From contig JACTAT010000022.1 in NCBI GenBank assembly GCA_014526335.1, positions 1,246,604 to 1,310,603 on the forward strand: DNA of 64,000 nucleotides, in the 5' to 3' direction. Made by a program: the position numbers and the translations under genes. The stretch comes from Chrysaora quinquecirrha. Its lineage: Eukaryota; Cnidaria; Scyphozoa; Semaeostomeae; Pelagiidae. This document shows, piece by piece, positions 48,286 to 58,044 of this stretch; within the stretch, counting starts at the first letter, position 1; each line of letters opens with the position of its first letter. The notes below the pieces were generated by a model. That model was not told the origin of the DNA. It saw only the letters and a list, made by a program, of their open reading frames with translations, and did no database searches.

Positions 48286-50950
48286 ATGCATCGTGCTTAT
48301 CAGCCAATAACGCCAGCAAATAACAAATTATTGAAGAAGAGATGGGACACAACGAGGTTTCATTTCCATCGTAAGAAGGTAAGAACAATCCCCCAGCTCA
48401 TCAGCCTAAGATTGCGCAAAAGTTTTCAAAACGAAAATTTTTTATCGCATTTTGATTTGGCCTTTTTGTAAATCTTATTTTCAAATCTTTAATCTTTCTA
48501 CAGGTCGATCAAGCTTCTGCAGTTATTGATAACAGACCTCCGAAAACATACATGCATCTCCATCTAAAACTCAAGAATCTTCAGGTATATTTTCACTCAC
48601 ATTTTATTGACATTTTATTGTACAAACTCTAGCTTTTTCCTATTATCGGCTGGGTTTGTGAGGACCGTGAGGACTTGAGTGCAGCTGTCACGTCAACCTT
48701 TCAATTTACAATACCATTTCGACGGGGACCCTCTTGTATTAGCCTTTTATTTGCTAACCTGTGCTTTTTTGCATTTTGATGCCACCTTTTTGTAAACAAG
48801 AAAATTGATTTGTTTATAAAATATAATGCTTTGTAAACAAATCTTAAACCCAGTCACGCAAGATGGTATTGAATTTCAAATGAAAAACAAGGTGCCATGA
48901 AAGTCAATAAAATCGTTTTATTCCAAAAAAATAGTATGATGTCATAAAATCACTACATCATCATATTTTTTTGCTTAGCACCCTCCCCCTCAATCTGAGA
49001 CTCCTTCCAACTGGCTTGATTAAGGCTTTTGTCTTTTATTTAAGCTGCTTTAAGTTTGAACTGCAGATGGTCCGCATATGCATTGTCTGAGAAACAGAGG
49101 TGTGGCAGCGGGAAAGGTTTTTCCAACTGAAAAAAGAACTTAATTATTAATGTTTCTGACAAAGCAATGCCAAATTCTTTTAATCCAGGATTTGTTACTT
49201 TGTAATACAAGTTTTCGAAAAAGTGCACAAAGAGTGATCCTGGGATTTCTGTGGTATTCATCTGTTTCAGAGAGCAGCCAGATATCTAACATTGGAGAGG
49301 CAAAAGGGTGTGCTCAAAGAAATTTTAGGCATTGTTTTAAGAAAAAAAAACAATCAAGTCATATCCTATGCCATTTTAACACCATATTTAATCTTTATAG
49401 AATACCTATCTAAATCACCAGCAATGATTAGGGTGACTACCCCCTTGCCCCCCTTTGTTACCCAACTGTTAATTGTTTCATATCTTCATAGATAGAGGAG
49501 GAAAGGCTTGCAGAGGTGGAGAGAGATAATCGAATTCTATTGGAGAAGATGTCCTACATCATGAGAACAAGAGGAAGTGTCGATAACAGAAATTATTATC
49601 AGCATAAAAGTTTGAACAAAACCAAGAGACAAAGAGAACTGCTCAGGCTTACTCATGAGAATCAAGTAAGAAATAAGTTAAATTCATTAAAATTGTGAAG
49701 AACAGTGGAATCATTTTTGGGCATACAGTATGTCCGAAAATGATTCCGGTGTTCATCGCAATTTTGAAGTTTTTTAAAACTCAAAGACTATTAAATTCAT
49801 TACTTTACTGATGAAATTCATTGAAGAAAGTCCCAAGTTTTGAAACAAGTTACTTTTGTCTTTTAGTAATATCTTACTTCTTTTCTCAGGCAATTTTGAA
49901 GAGAATTACATCAAAAGAGCCACATTATAATCATAACGAATGGGTAAGATTGTAATTTTTGTTTAGTTATTTTTCAACTGCACAACCTTTTAAAACTTTA
50001 TAGAGAGGGCTTTGTATGAGCAAAACTGACCCCCTTTCTGCTCCCTCCCCTGATCTCCAAATATTCCACTTACAAGTGCATTGAATGGTCATCAGAACTA
50101 AATTTTATAGTCATAACTTATTAAACCAGGAAAAATGAACGATCCACCCTGAATGAATTTCACATCAAATAGATCTTTTTGACGAATGACTGTCATTGTG
50201 GAAATTTTCACAATTTTGAGATACAGGGTTTCCTATTCCAGCCTCATATTAAACAGCAAAAATAAAGTCTAGATGCTAATTTTTAAATATAGTCTAGTTA
50301 GCATTCTCAGTTATAGATTTTGTAAGGATGCTGACCAGTCAGGGTTAAAGTTTCATCCCCAGTCACTTTTCACGGTCAAAAAGCCCTTCCCTTGCAGAAT
50401 TAGGAACTTTGAAGGCTCTTAAAATCAATGGCATAATCGCTAGGACAGGGAAACTTTGCGTCTAGACTAAGTTTTAGGTGCTTTATACGGTTTTAGCTTC
50501 AAAAACTGTTTTCAATGTTTTACTGAGTAGTCGCCGTATTTAGAAATGGACAGGTTTATAATTGCCACTCAAAGTCTATTTCACCCTTAGTCTTTTATTG
50601 TCGTTATTTTTATGTAGGAGGAAGATTGGAAGATTAAGCAAAGATACATGGACAACATTGCAAAATACCCAAAATATTGGCACAAAAAGAGCAAACAGGA
50701 ACTGGCTCCATTGCCACCAAGATCTGGGAGCAAAGGGAAGAGAAAGAGTCGAGAGAATAAAGATGATGAAGAAACTTCATCAGAAAGTAAAAATGAAGAA
50801 AGCAAAAAGGAAGAAAGAGAAGAAGAAAAAGTGGAAGAAAAAGAAGAAGAGCATGGTAGTGAAGAAGAAACGAAAAAAGAGGAACAACAAGAAGATAACA
50901 ATGAAAGCACTGAAGAAACAAACGAAAAGAAAGAAGTTGAAGAAGCATAA
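48286..50950 (+). CDS. CFAP97D1: CFAP97D1-like cilia/flagella protein
   Basis: Member of the CFAP97/Hemingway family, needed for normal axonemes of motile cilia and sperm. Exons 48286-48378, 48504-48584, 49492-49665, 49890-49943, 50618-50950; 244 residues with consistent phases. The family core is visible: RPPKTYMHLHLKLKNLQ, IEEERLAEVERDNRILLEKM, a run after SVDNRNYY with SLNKTKRQRELLRLTHENQ, and AILKRITSKEPHYN...WEEDWKIKQRYM. Mammalian CFAP97D1 is shorter; the extra length is a Lys/Glu-rich C-terminal tail (about residues 165-244) encoded by exon 5, likely disordered. Start chosen as the first ATG of the open exon (MHRAYQPITP). The CFAP97D2 paralogue is not excluded. Confidence 0.85.
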
Positions 50951-52736
50951 TGACTGTCAGCTTTTAAATGAGAATTTAGACTTATATTTTGTCGTATTAT
51001 TGAACATTTTCTTTTATAAATAATGGACTTAATAGTATGGTTAATTTTTTGTTGAACGAATTATAGGGTATTTAACTTGCACGAATTACTTTATATACTA
51101 GACTACTGTTAAACAGTTCTGCGTTTTTATTGATGTTTAAACGGAGGAAAACAAAACGTTTTTAATTTATTTTTGCCTCTCCCAGACCCACGGGGATCTC
51201 CCTCTCTGGTAGTTCTGCAATTTCACAAAATTTGAAAGAATTTACATAGTCTTGTTTGGTAATTTTACTTTCCTCTATCTTGTAGGGTCGCAGTACAACA
51301 GCAGTGTCGTGGACTGGTGTAATACATTCCTGGCCAAAACCCCTATTTCGAGAGGTAATTTAGAGTTCTCTTATTAAAATTCTAAGTAACATTCTCGCCC
51401 TATCGCGGTATTATACATGGTTAACATTAACAACCTATGCTTAGCTTATTATGACAAGCCTTTGATATTTATTGGCGCAAAGTTTTGGGAAAAGACCGTC
51501 CCCCATCATCAGGCAATGAGAAATATGATATGAAATATGGTCAGAAATAGCCTTGATAAGTTCGAATATATTTATTGTGCCTTCCCTCAGTTTATGGCTG
51601 GACCCCCTACGTCAATGAATCGGTTTTTGCCGTTCTTATAAGAACGAGAAGCAGAGTCGTTGAACTTTGAACTATTGACTATTTGAAGTTTTCGTTTTCT
51701 GTTTGGTGTGGTTGTAATCTGTCCTTAAGACCTCCCCCTCTTTTAGTCTTCGCATCATGTTGCTCTCCTTTCTCGCAACTCCATCCGAAGTAAGTCGATT
51801 CGCTCTTTTCTCATATTCCCGTCGAACGTGTCCATCCGTGTGATATCCAGAACCAGTTTGCTTGTATTGTCGTAGTAAAAGTTATGATAATTGTCTATAT
51901 TGTGAGGCGCAAGCAAAACATCATTTATGCAAGGAAAGCAATCATCGCAATAAGAGCATGTTCAACGATTTAAATCAATGGAATTTACGGCAAGTTATAC
52001 GACATTCCCAAGGACTGAATTGCGCCTTGAATCTACCCTTTTTGGCATCGACACGCGTATCCCAAGGGCTATACCTTTTACACGAGATTCCTTTGGAAAT
52101 ACGCGGATTTTTGGGGATTTCCTTGAAGTCAATGGATTCCGAGGACCTGCGCCTTGAATTCCTCTGACTCTTTTACAACTGGGGACTTGATACGATACGC
52201 ATCTTGGTCACAGTACACTTTTGCCGACTTCCGCGGAGTTTTCCCCCTTTCGCTCCTTCAATCGCTCTAGTATGTTTACATCTCAAATTGTCTCACTACA
52301 AATTATAATCCTATTCGCTGAATAAAAACTTGAAATAATACAACAGAAATTTTCCCATGCATACCACAGCACTATTTTGGATATCTTAAGACTAACACTC
52401 CACAACATATAACATAAGTTTTTAAAAGGTGAAATCAAGCAAATCTGAGATCCGACTAATCCCCGACTGATGAGAATGGATTTATCCGCTAAAGAAAAAA
52501 GATGTTGCGCGTCCACATTGTATAAAGTCTAAAGCTTATTTTGAAAGTTTTGGGAGCATCACATGAATCGAATTTGAAGCTTTGTCATGCTTTAGTGGCG
52601 GTTTTCTTAGGTCATAGGAGTCCAGTTTAGAAGCAAAAGATTTGGGAAGCTATAGTGACAACGAGGTCTTCATTTAGTATACGCCTGCTGTTCTCAATTT
52701 TGTGCAGCTATTGCTCTTTGCTCTTCTAGTTCTCCG
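50951..52736. other. Spacer between CFAP97D1-like and BTB genes
   Basis: 3' UTR of the upstream gene, then a dispersed-repeat fragment around 51440-51590 (TATTATGACAAGCCTTTGAT ... CCTTGATAAGTTCGAATATA) shared with 40480-40560 and in part with 34430 and 60720. No supported gene. Confidence 0.5.
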
Positions 52737-54065
52737 ATGCATAGAGTAATAGGCAAGTTCAGTGATGATCCATCTGTCGACTGGCAAGCAGCACGATCTA
52801 CAGTGAAAGAAAGAATCTCCTACTTGTATAAGAACGAATCTATGAGCGATGTCGCCTTTGTTGTCAAAGGAAGCAGAGTCCCAGTACACAAATTTGTTCT
52901 TTCGACCAGCAGTTCCGTGTTTTATGCCATGTTTAATGGTTCTTTAGCTGAAAGTGGAGCAGAAATCGAGATCGCAGATTGTGAGAGCATTGACTGCCTT
53001 CTAGAGTTTCTTAAGTTTATATACACGGATGAGATCTCACTGAATTGGGATAATTCTTTTAATATATTATATCTTGCAAAGAAATACATGATCCCATCAC
53101 TGGTGAGGATGTGTTGTGATTATTTAACGAAATCGTTGACTAAAGAGAACGTCTTGGCTGTTTTGCAACAGTCTGTGAAGTTCGATGAGCAAGATTTGCT
53201 AACACGTTGCTTGGAGTTCATACATCCTGTTATTTCTGATGTCGTCAAAATGGAAGCCTTCCTTTATCTTGATTTACACACTTTAAAAATCATCTTAAAG
53301 GAAGATAACCTTCAAATTCCAGAGATTGGTCTATTTATTGCCGTTAAAAACTGGTGTGAGAATAAGATCCTCAGGCGAAAAATGACTGATAATGATGAAT
53401 CAAAACGCAAGGTCATTGCTGATGCAATCAATTTGATTCGTTTCCCTTGCATATCAGCGCAAGACTTTGCGACACATTGTGTATTTTCAGGACTGTTAAC
53501 ATTGGAACAAATTCGAGATCTGTTTTACTTGATGGTATCCCAGCCTGCTGATCACACACGTGAAGTACTTCAACGTTTACCATTCTCAGCTAAGAAGAGA
53601 ATAGTGTGCCCCGCAATGATGTCATTGAATCGATTATCCTTAGGACGTGTGATGCAGAATTGGTCTTACAAAGGAGCAGCCGATGCCCTCGATTTTACAG
53701 TAAACAAACGAATCAATCTATGTGGGATTAGCATCTTTGGCGACCCGGTCCTTCAGCATGTTGACATCTCCTTGAATACCGGAGAGTGGATTATCCGACC
53801 GGAACTGAGCATCGGAATGCCCGACTCCGGACCCGTTGAAGGCTCATACCGTGTTATGTTTGGTCATCCGATCCGTATATTACCATTTAAACCCCATACT
53901 TTGATTGCTATTGTGAAAAGCCCCCAGTCGAAATTTGCAAAATACAACACAACAACGTTTAATTGTGATTATGTTGTTTTTACGTTCAATTCAAGTAATG
54001 AATCTGGGAATGGCACAAGCTCAACAAGGGGACAGTTCCCTGAGTTCCTTTATAAACTTGCTTGA
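52737..54065 (+). CDS. BTB-BACK-PHR domain protein (BTBD1/2/3/6-like), intronless
   Basis: Probable Cullin-3 substrate adaptor. 442 residues in one exon. BTB about 30-140 (MSDVAFVVKGSRVPVHKFVLSTSSSVFYAMF, then FLKFIYTDEISL); BACK about 145-260 (LTKENVLAVLQQSVKFDEQDL, then FIAVKNWCE); PHR-like beta domain from about 300 to the end (CGISIFGDP, LNTGEWIIRPEL, GSYRVMFGHPIRILPFKPHT). This order matches the BTBD1/2/3/6 group; the exact orthologue cannot be told by eye. The first Met gives MHRVIGKFSDDPSVDWQ just before the BTB domain, shorter than vertebrate BTBD3/6 N termini. Neighbouring genes are unrelated. Confidence 0.92.
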   Translation: MHRVIGKFSDDPSVDWQAARSTVKERISYLYKNESMSDVAFVVKGSRVPVHKFVLSTSSSVFYAMFNGSLAESGAEIEIADCESIDCLLEFLKFIYTDEISLNWDNSFNILYLAKKYMIPSLVRMCCDYLTKSLTKENVLAVLQQSVKFDEQDLLTRCLEFIHPVISDVVKMEAFLYLDLHTLKIILKEDNLQIPEIGLFIAVKNWCENKILRRKMTDNDESKRKVIADAINLIRFPCISAQDFATHCVFSGLLTLEQIRDLFYLMVSQPADHTREVLQRLPFSAKKRIVCPAMMSLNRLSLGRVMQNWSYKGAADALDFTVNKRINLCGISIFGDPVLQHVDISLNTGEWIIRPELSIGMPDSGPVEGSYRVMFGHPIRILPFKPHTLIAIVKSPQSKFAKYNTTTFNCDYVVFTFNSSNESGNGTSSTRGQFPEFLYKLA

Positions 54066-54139
54066 TCTTCAGATTAGTAACAAAACGTTTATCTCGTTTG
54101 ATTTCATGTCTTTATAGTGTCTTTATACGCAAAAAGGCG

Positions 54140-54145
54140 AATAAA
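54140..54145 (+). terminator. Polyadenylation signal of the BTB gene
   Basis: AATAAA 75 bases after the stop codon. Confidence 0.6.
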
Positions 54146-54168
54146 GTTCTTTGAGTTCTTTTTGTGTT

Positions 54169-54530
54169 TACACTCTTTTTTTTATAAGAACAATTTTATA
54201 AGAACACGAGCCTGGATTTTGCCCAGGTTTTAAGAACAAAATAAGAACAAGCTGAGGCTGGGCGTTTTCATAAGCCCTGAGAATATCAGCTAAATATGAA
54301 AGTACAACTGTCAGACAACGTAAAAAGCAAGCAAACAGTGAACTGGACAAGCATACTCCATTTTTACACAACCCTATTACCACTAAAGACATTCAATGAT
54401 AAAATCTAGATGTCTCAGTCACCAAGGAATTAAGAACAGATTAAGAACATTTCAGGCTCAAAAAAGGCAAAAACTTAAGAACAGCCAGCCTCAATCAAAA
54501 TTTCTTGGTTCTTATAAAAAAAAGAGTGTA
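54169..54530. mobile_element. MITE with perfect inverted ends (ACTCTTTTTTTTATAAGAAC)
   Basis: The first and last 23 bases are exact inverted copies, starting TACACTC and ending GAGTGTA. TA at the borders may be the target duplication. About 360 bp with many AAGAAC/TTAAGAACA motifs and no ORF of note. A diverged copy is at 37255-37580. Confidence 0.85.
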
Positions 54531-55270
54531 TTTCAGCTCTGTTTTTCCTCTGATTAAAAATGTATGTAGCTAATCTTCGATCTATTTATTTACTGGTAGC
54601 ACAAAAAGTTGTCGAATCGTCTTTCTTTTTTGAGCTATCTAAACAACCGAGTGGTCTCTCCTCGAGTGCTAGTGCTATGCAGATGACATGACCTGACGTG
54701 CCTTCCAAAACAGTGTTTAGCGGTGGCTGTACTGTAGTTCAACATCGTTAGAATCGAGCAGTCGATGTTATACGGATCTGGTTGAGGTTCACCGACCGTA
54801 GCTTGCGCAAAACGCCTTAACTTCGTAACCACCTTCTAGACCTAATCCTCGACCCCAACTGTTAATGGCTTCAACCTTAAGGACCCCCACTTAAGTACGT
54901 TTAATTGAAATTGGAACAGATTCTTTTTTCCTTTCACCCAACAACCAACCACACCCCTTTTAAAAACCTCACAGGCGATGCCTCAGTTTCAAGACGAGAT
55001 TGCGTACCAGTCTGAAAGTGCAGTAGATAATCATTGACTCTGTTTTGGCTGTGATTTTGGTTCTGCTTAGTGGTTTTGCCGTTGTTTATGCTGTAAAATA
55101 TGACTGCATCTATATTAGCAGGATCTCTCAGCCTCTTAGGAGAGTTAGACAGTAGGTAGATTATATTCTTTTCCAAGGTTTCAAGCTTTGGCATGAAAAA
55201 GTTACCTACAAATATCAACAACCACAACTTGGAAATGCTGTTTTAATTCACAATTTCCTTTCGTTTTCAG

Positions 55271-56716
55271 AAAAATTATTGGTGGTCTTGAGGGATGGAA
55301 GAACGTTAATTGGAGTTCTAAGGAGTGTTGACCAATTTTGTAAGTATTTTGAGCAATGCAAGTATTGTTGGGTTGGGCCAGCCTTCGGAGTGTGGCACCT
55401 GCACACCCGAGTTGAGCAATAGAAAAGTCGTAAAGAGCAATGGAAATCCCCTTATGCATGCATTAAATCTCATCAAGAACTGCCATCAAGCATGGGGGCA
55501 GTGGGGGGCAATTGCCCCCTTGGCGGTGGCCCCCATAAAAATTTGAAATTCTTTAATTTTCTTATTGTTTTGCCCTGCATTTAGTTGCCTCTGACCCTGC
55601 TTCCTGGTGCCCCAATACCTTGCTTCCAGTACCTCTGACTGCCATACTCCCCAGACTGGGGGTTGGGGGATGATCCTCTCGTCAGGATGGAGGTGGAGCC
55701 AAATATCCCTGAGGAAAAGTTGCATTTGGTAAACTTCTTCCTAAAGCAAGAAAGAAATAACTGGTTCTCTAATTTATCCAGTTACCGGAACATCAATCAA
55801 CACCGACAAAAACTGCATAATATTTTTAAGTCTGGCCCCTAAGCCCTTCTTAATACTGGACATTTTAATTTTTGCAGCGAATCTGGTTTTGGAAGAAACG
55901 ACTGAAAGGATACATGTGGGGAAACAATATGGGGACATTTCAAGAGGAATATTTGTCATCAGAGGAGAAAATATAGTTCTTCTTGGAGAAATAGTGAGTA
56001 TTTTTATTGTGCTTTATACAAGTCAAGCAAACTAAATTGGGAGACACCATAAACTGTCACATATAACCCTGGTCCTGGCCTAACAATCAAACATTGTTTG
56101 TCAAACATTGGAAATTTGCTTATCAAGCATTGTTGAAATGTTTAGCCATGTCACAGAAAGCTGCTTATGAAATGAAGCAGAAACAATTTTTGCCTGATAC
56201 AACATTTGACAAGCATTATTTTAAGACATTAGCCAAATTGTAAGACATTTTGTTTCACAAACATTGACAAACAAATTCCAAATGTTTGACAAACATTGTT
56301 TGATTGTTTGGCAAGTGCCCAAGGGTTAAGACTTATTAATGGGACAGAAAAATGCTAAGAAGAACAAATGGAGAAGGTTACTGAACTCATGGTGACTATC
56401 TTTTCTCAAATACTGGTAGGAAAATTATTAATTAGGGCTGGTGCAGATGGGCTATGGATTTATCTGCCAAAGTTTGCAGAACTAAATTCCTGTATTTCTT
56501 CTGAGTTTCAATTTTCTCTTAACTCCTTTTCTTTTTTTAGGATCCTGAAAAGAGGAAAATTCAACCTTACAAGAAGTCAGTGTAAATGAAATTTTAGAAG
56601 CACAAAATCAAGAACAATCTCTAAAACAGAAACATGATGAAGCAAGAAACAGAGCGAGACTAGAAAGGGGGCTGCCCCCACATATGCCAGACATTGGTCT
56701 TGATGATTACTCATAG
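55271..56716 (+). CDS. LSM1: LSM1 decapping-complex protein, first exon not found
   Basis: LSM1 is the defining subunit of the cytoplasmic Lsm1-7/Pat1 ring that binds deadenylated mRNA 3' ends and promotes decapping in P-bodies. Exons 55271-55339, 55878-55993, 56541-56716. The Sm1 motif reads LLVVLRDGRTLIGVLRSVDQF; Sm2 reads GIFVIRGENIVLLGEI. The C-terminal extension runs QEVSVNEILEAQ...LPPHMPDIGLDDYS, matching the vertebrate LSM1 tail. The last exon (176 nt) is 1 nt too short: DPEKR is followed by a shift near the GG at 56554-56555. Without it the protein would end at KKSV, truncating the tail. The N-terminal exon (about 20 residues) lies upstream and is unplaced. An intron carries a family A MITE (56075-56325). 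Confidence 0.9.
55488..55640. mobile_element. G/C hairpin element related to 33446-33600
   Basis: ATCAAGCATGGGGGCAGTGG at the left and CTGCTTCCTGGTGCC at the right, with GGGGGCAATTGCCCCC in the interior. LSM1 intron. Confidence 0.5.
56075..56325. mobile_element. Palindromic MITE, family A (LSM1 intron)
   Basis: CCTGGCCTAACAATCAAACA, TTGTTTGTCAAACATTGG at the left; ATGTTTGACAAACATTGTTT, GATTGTTTGGCAAGTGCC at the right. Good inverted ends. Confidence 0.75.
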
Positions 56717-58044
56717 TAAGAATATCAGAATTTAGTTTAGATTTATTTTTGTGTTTATATTGTGTTTATTTGATATATTGTATTAATTTTCAATGATCTA
56801 TAGATGAAGAAAGTTCTAGAACAATATATAGGCACATTTACCTGTTCAGAGGTCTCCTTTAGCATGCCAAAATGCAGCCCCTTTGCTGAAGGTTTTGCGT
56901 TGGCACGGCAGTAACCTATTAAAATGTTAAAATTCATGGGTACCCACACGTTACTGTCATCCTTGCAGTCGGCAAATTCCTGCTATACTACGCTTTTCCT
57001 TTGTAGAGATTATCAAACGGTATAAATTTTTATATATTTTGCCAACTTGTTTCCTCGCATGCTTGATGACTATTTGATTTGTAATAAGAACTTGAAATAT
57101 GTTGTGTCGCTAAAATCGCTAAATATTCGTTGTTGATAATTATCCGGCTTGACATTAGCATAGTCGTACAGTAGAAAGCTGGAAAATTGCGATAAATGGC
57201 GGAAAAGGTTCTTTAGATGCCAGTGTCTATAAAATTTTTCTTGGCGTAGTCTCAATTCTTTCTCAACTACATTCTACGCTTTTGATGGTTGATGGATTTT
57301 TGATGAGAAATAGTTAATCTTTGGATGTTTTAAAAGCAGGTTTTCATTTCTGTTATTTGGGTCGCGCGATTGTGGGTCCAGTTTTCTGGGTATGCGTAGA
57401 TATATTTCAGTGGCGAAGATTCCCTTGTCATCCTGCGATCGCACAAATGATTATGGAAGTTTGATTGACTTCAGTTCGACCAGTGGAGAGCCAGTTAAAT
57501 CGGTCAAATCACTGGTCGCGCGACCAGATTCATAGAAGTGGAAACCATTTCCGTGATCGCTTTTGAGCGATCGCACGCACGGGTCGCAAGACCTAATTCG
57601 TTCAGGTGGAAAGCCGCCTCGTGCCCCAGATTCTTAAGATCTTGCTAACATTGTGCCGTTTTTATTATAACTCTTTCACATTGAAAGTTTTGTGCTTCTG
57701 TCGTAAAAGCAATTCCTCTGTCCTTTGAATACTCAAGAGACAATTTTTAGAGACCAAGAAAACGGTGCTTCATATCTTGATGCACTTTAGAGAATTGAAA
57801 ACAACAAAACTGTATAAAAAGCAAACAACGTTTTGTTTACGCAACATTTGCTGTTTGGACGAGCGACTGAATCATTAGCTACTACAGTAAACAAGCAGGC
57901 ATATCTTCTACGAATTGAAATGGGAGCTTCTCTTTCAAATCAGCATAGATTCAAGAAAGTTTTAAAGCCTTTGAATCTACGGAAGACTAACAGAAATTCC
58001 CGAAAAGAGAATGAAAATTGCGAGATTGAAGTTTCAATGCAGAT
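56717..58044. other. Spacer between LSM1 and the Cut8-like gene
   Basis: AT-rich with the LSM1 3' UTR. 57360-57610 is richer in GC with repeated GCGATCGC-like text (ATCGCTTTTGAGCGATCGCA). An open frame at 57833-58048 (MGASLSNQHRFKKVLKPLNL from 57920) directly precedes the Cut8-like start and may be its true N terminus in another frame. Confidence 0.45.

Larger units (their letters stand above)
54066..55270. other. Spacer between BTB gene and LSM1, with a MITE
   Basis: Contains the BTB gene poly(A) signal, the 54169-54530 MITE, and 54540-55270, where the first LSM1 exon should lie but was not identified. Confidence 0.5.

Noticed and set aside
50587..50948. Ser/Leu-rich minus-strand ORFs
   Set aside because: Antisense shadows of the Lys/Glu-rich tail of the CFAP97D1-like gene.
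51862..52167. 101-codon + strand ORF before the BTB gene
   Set aside because: No homology recognised and no exon signals; treated as chance.
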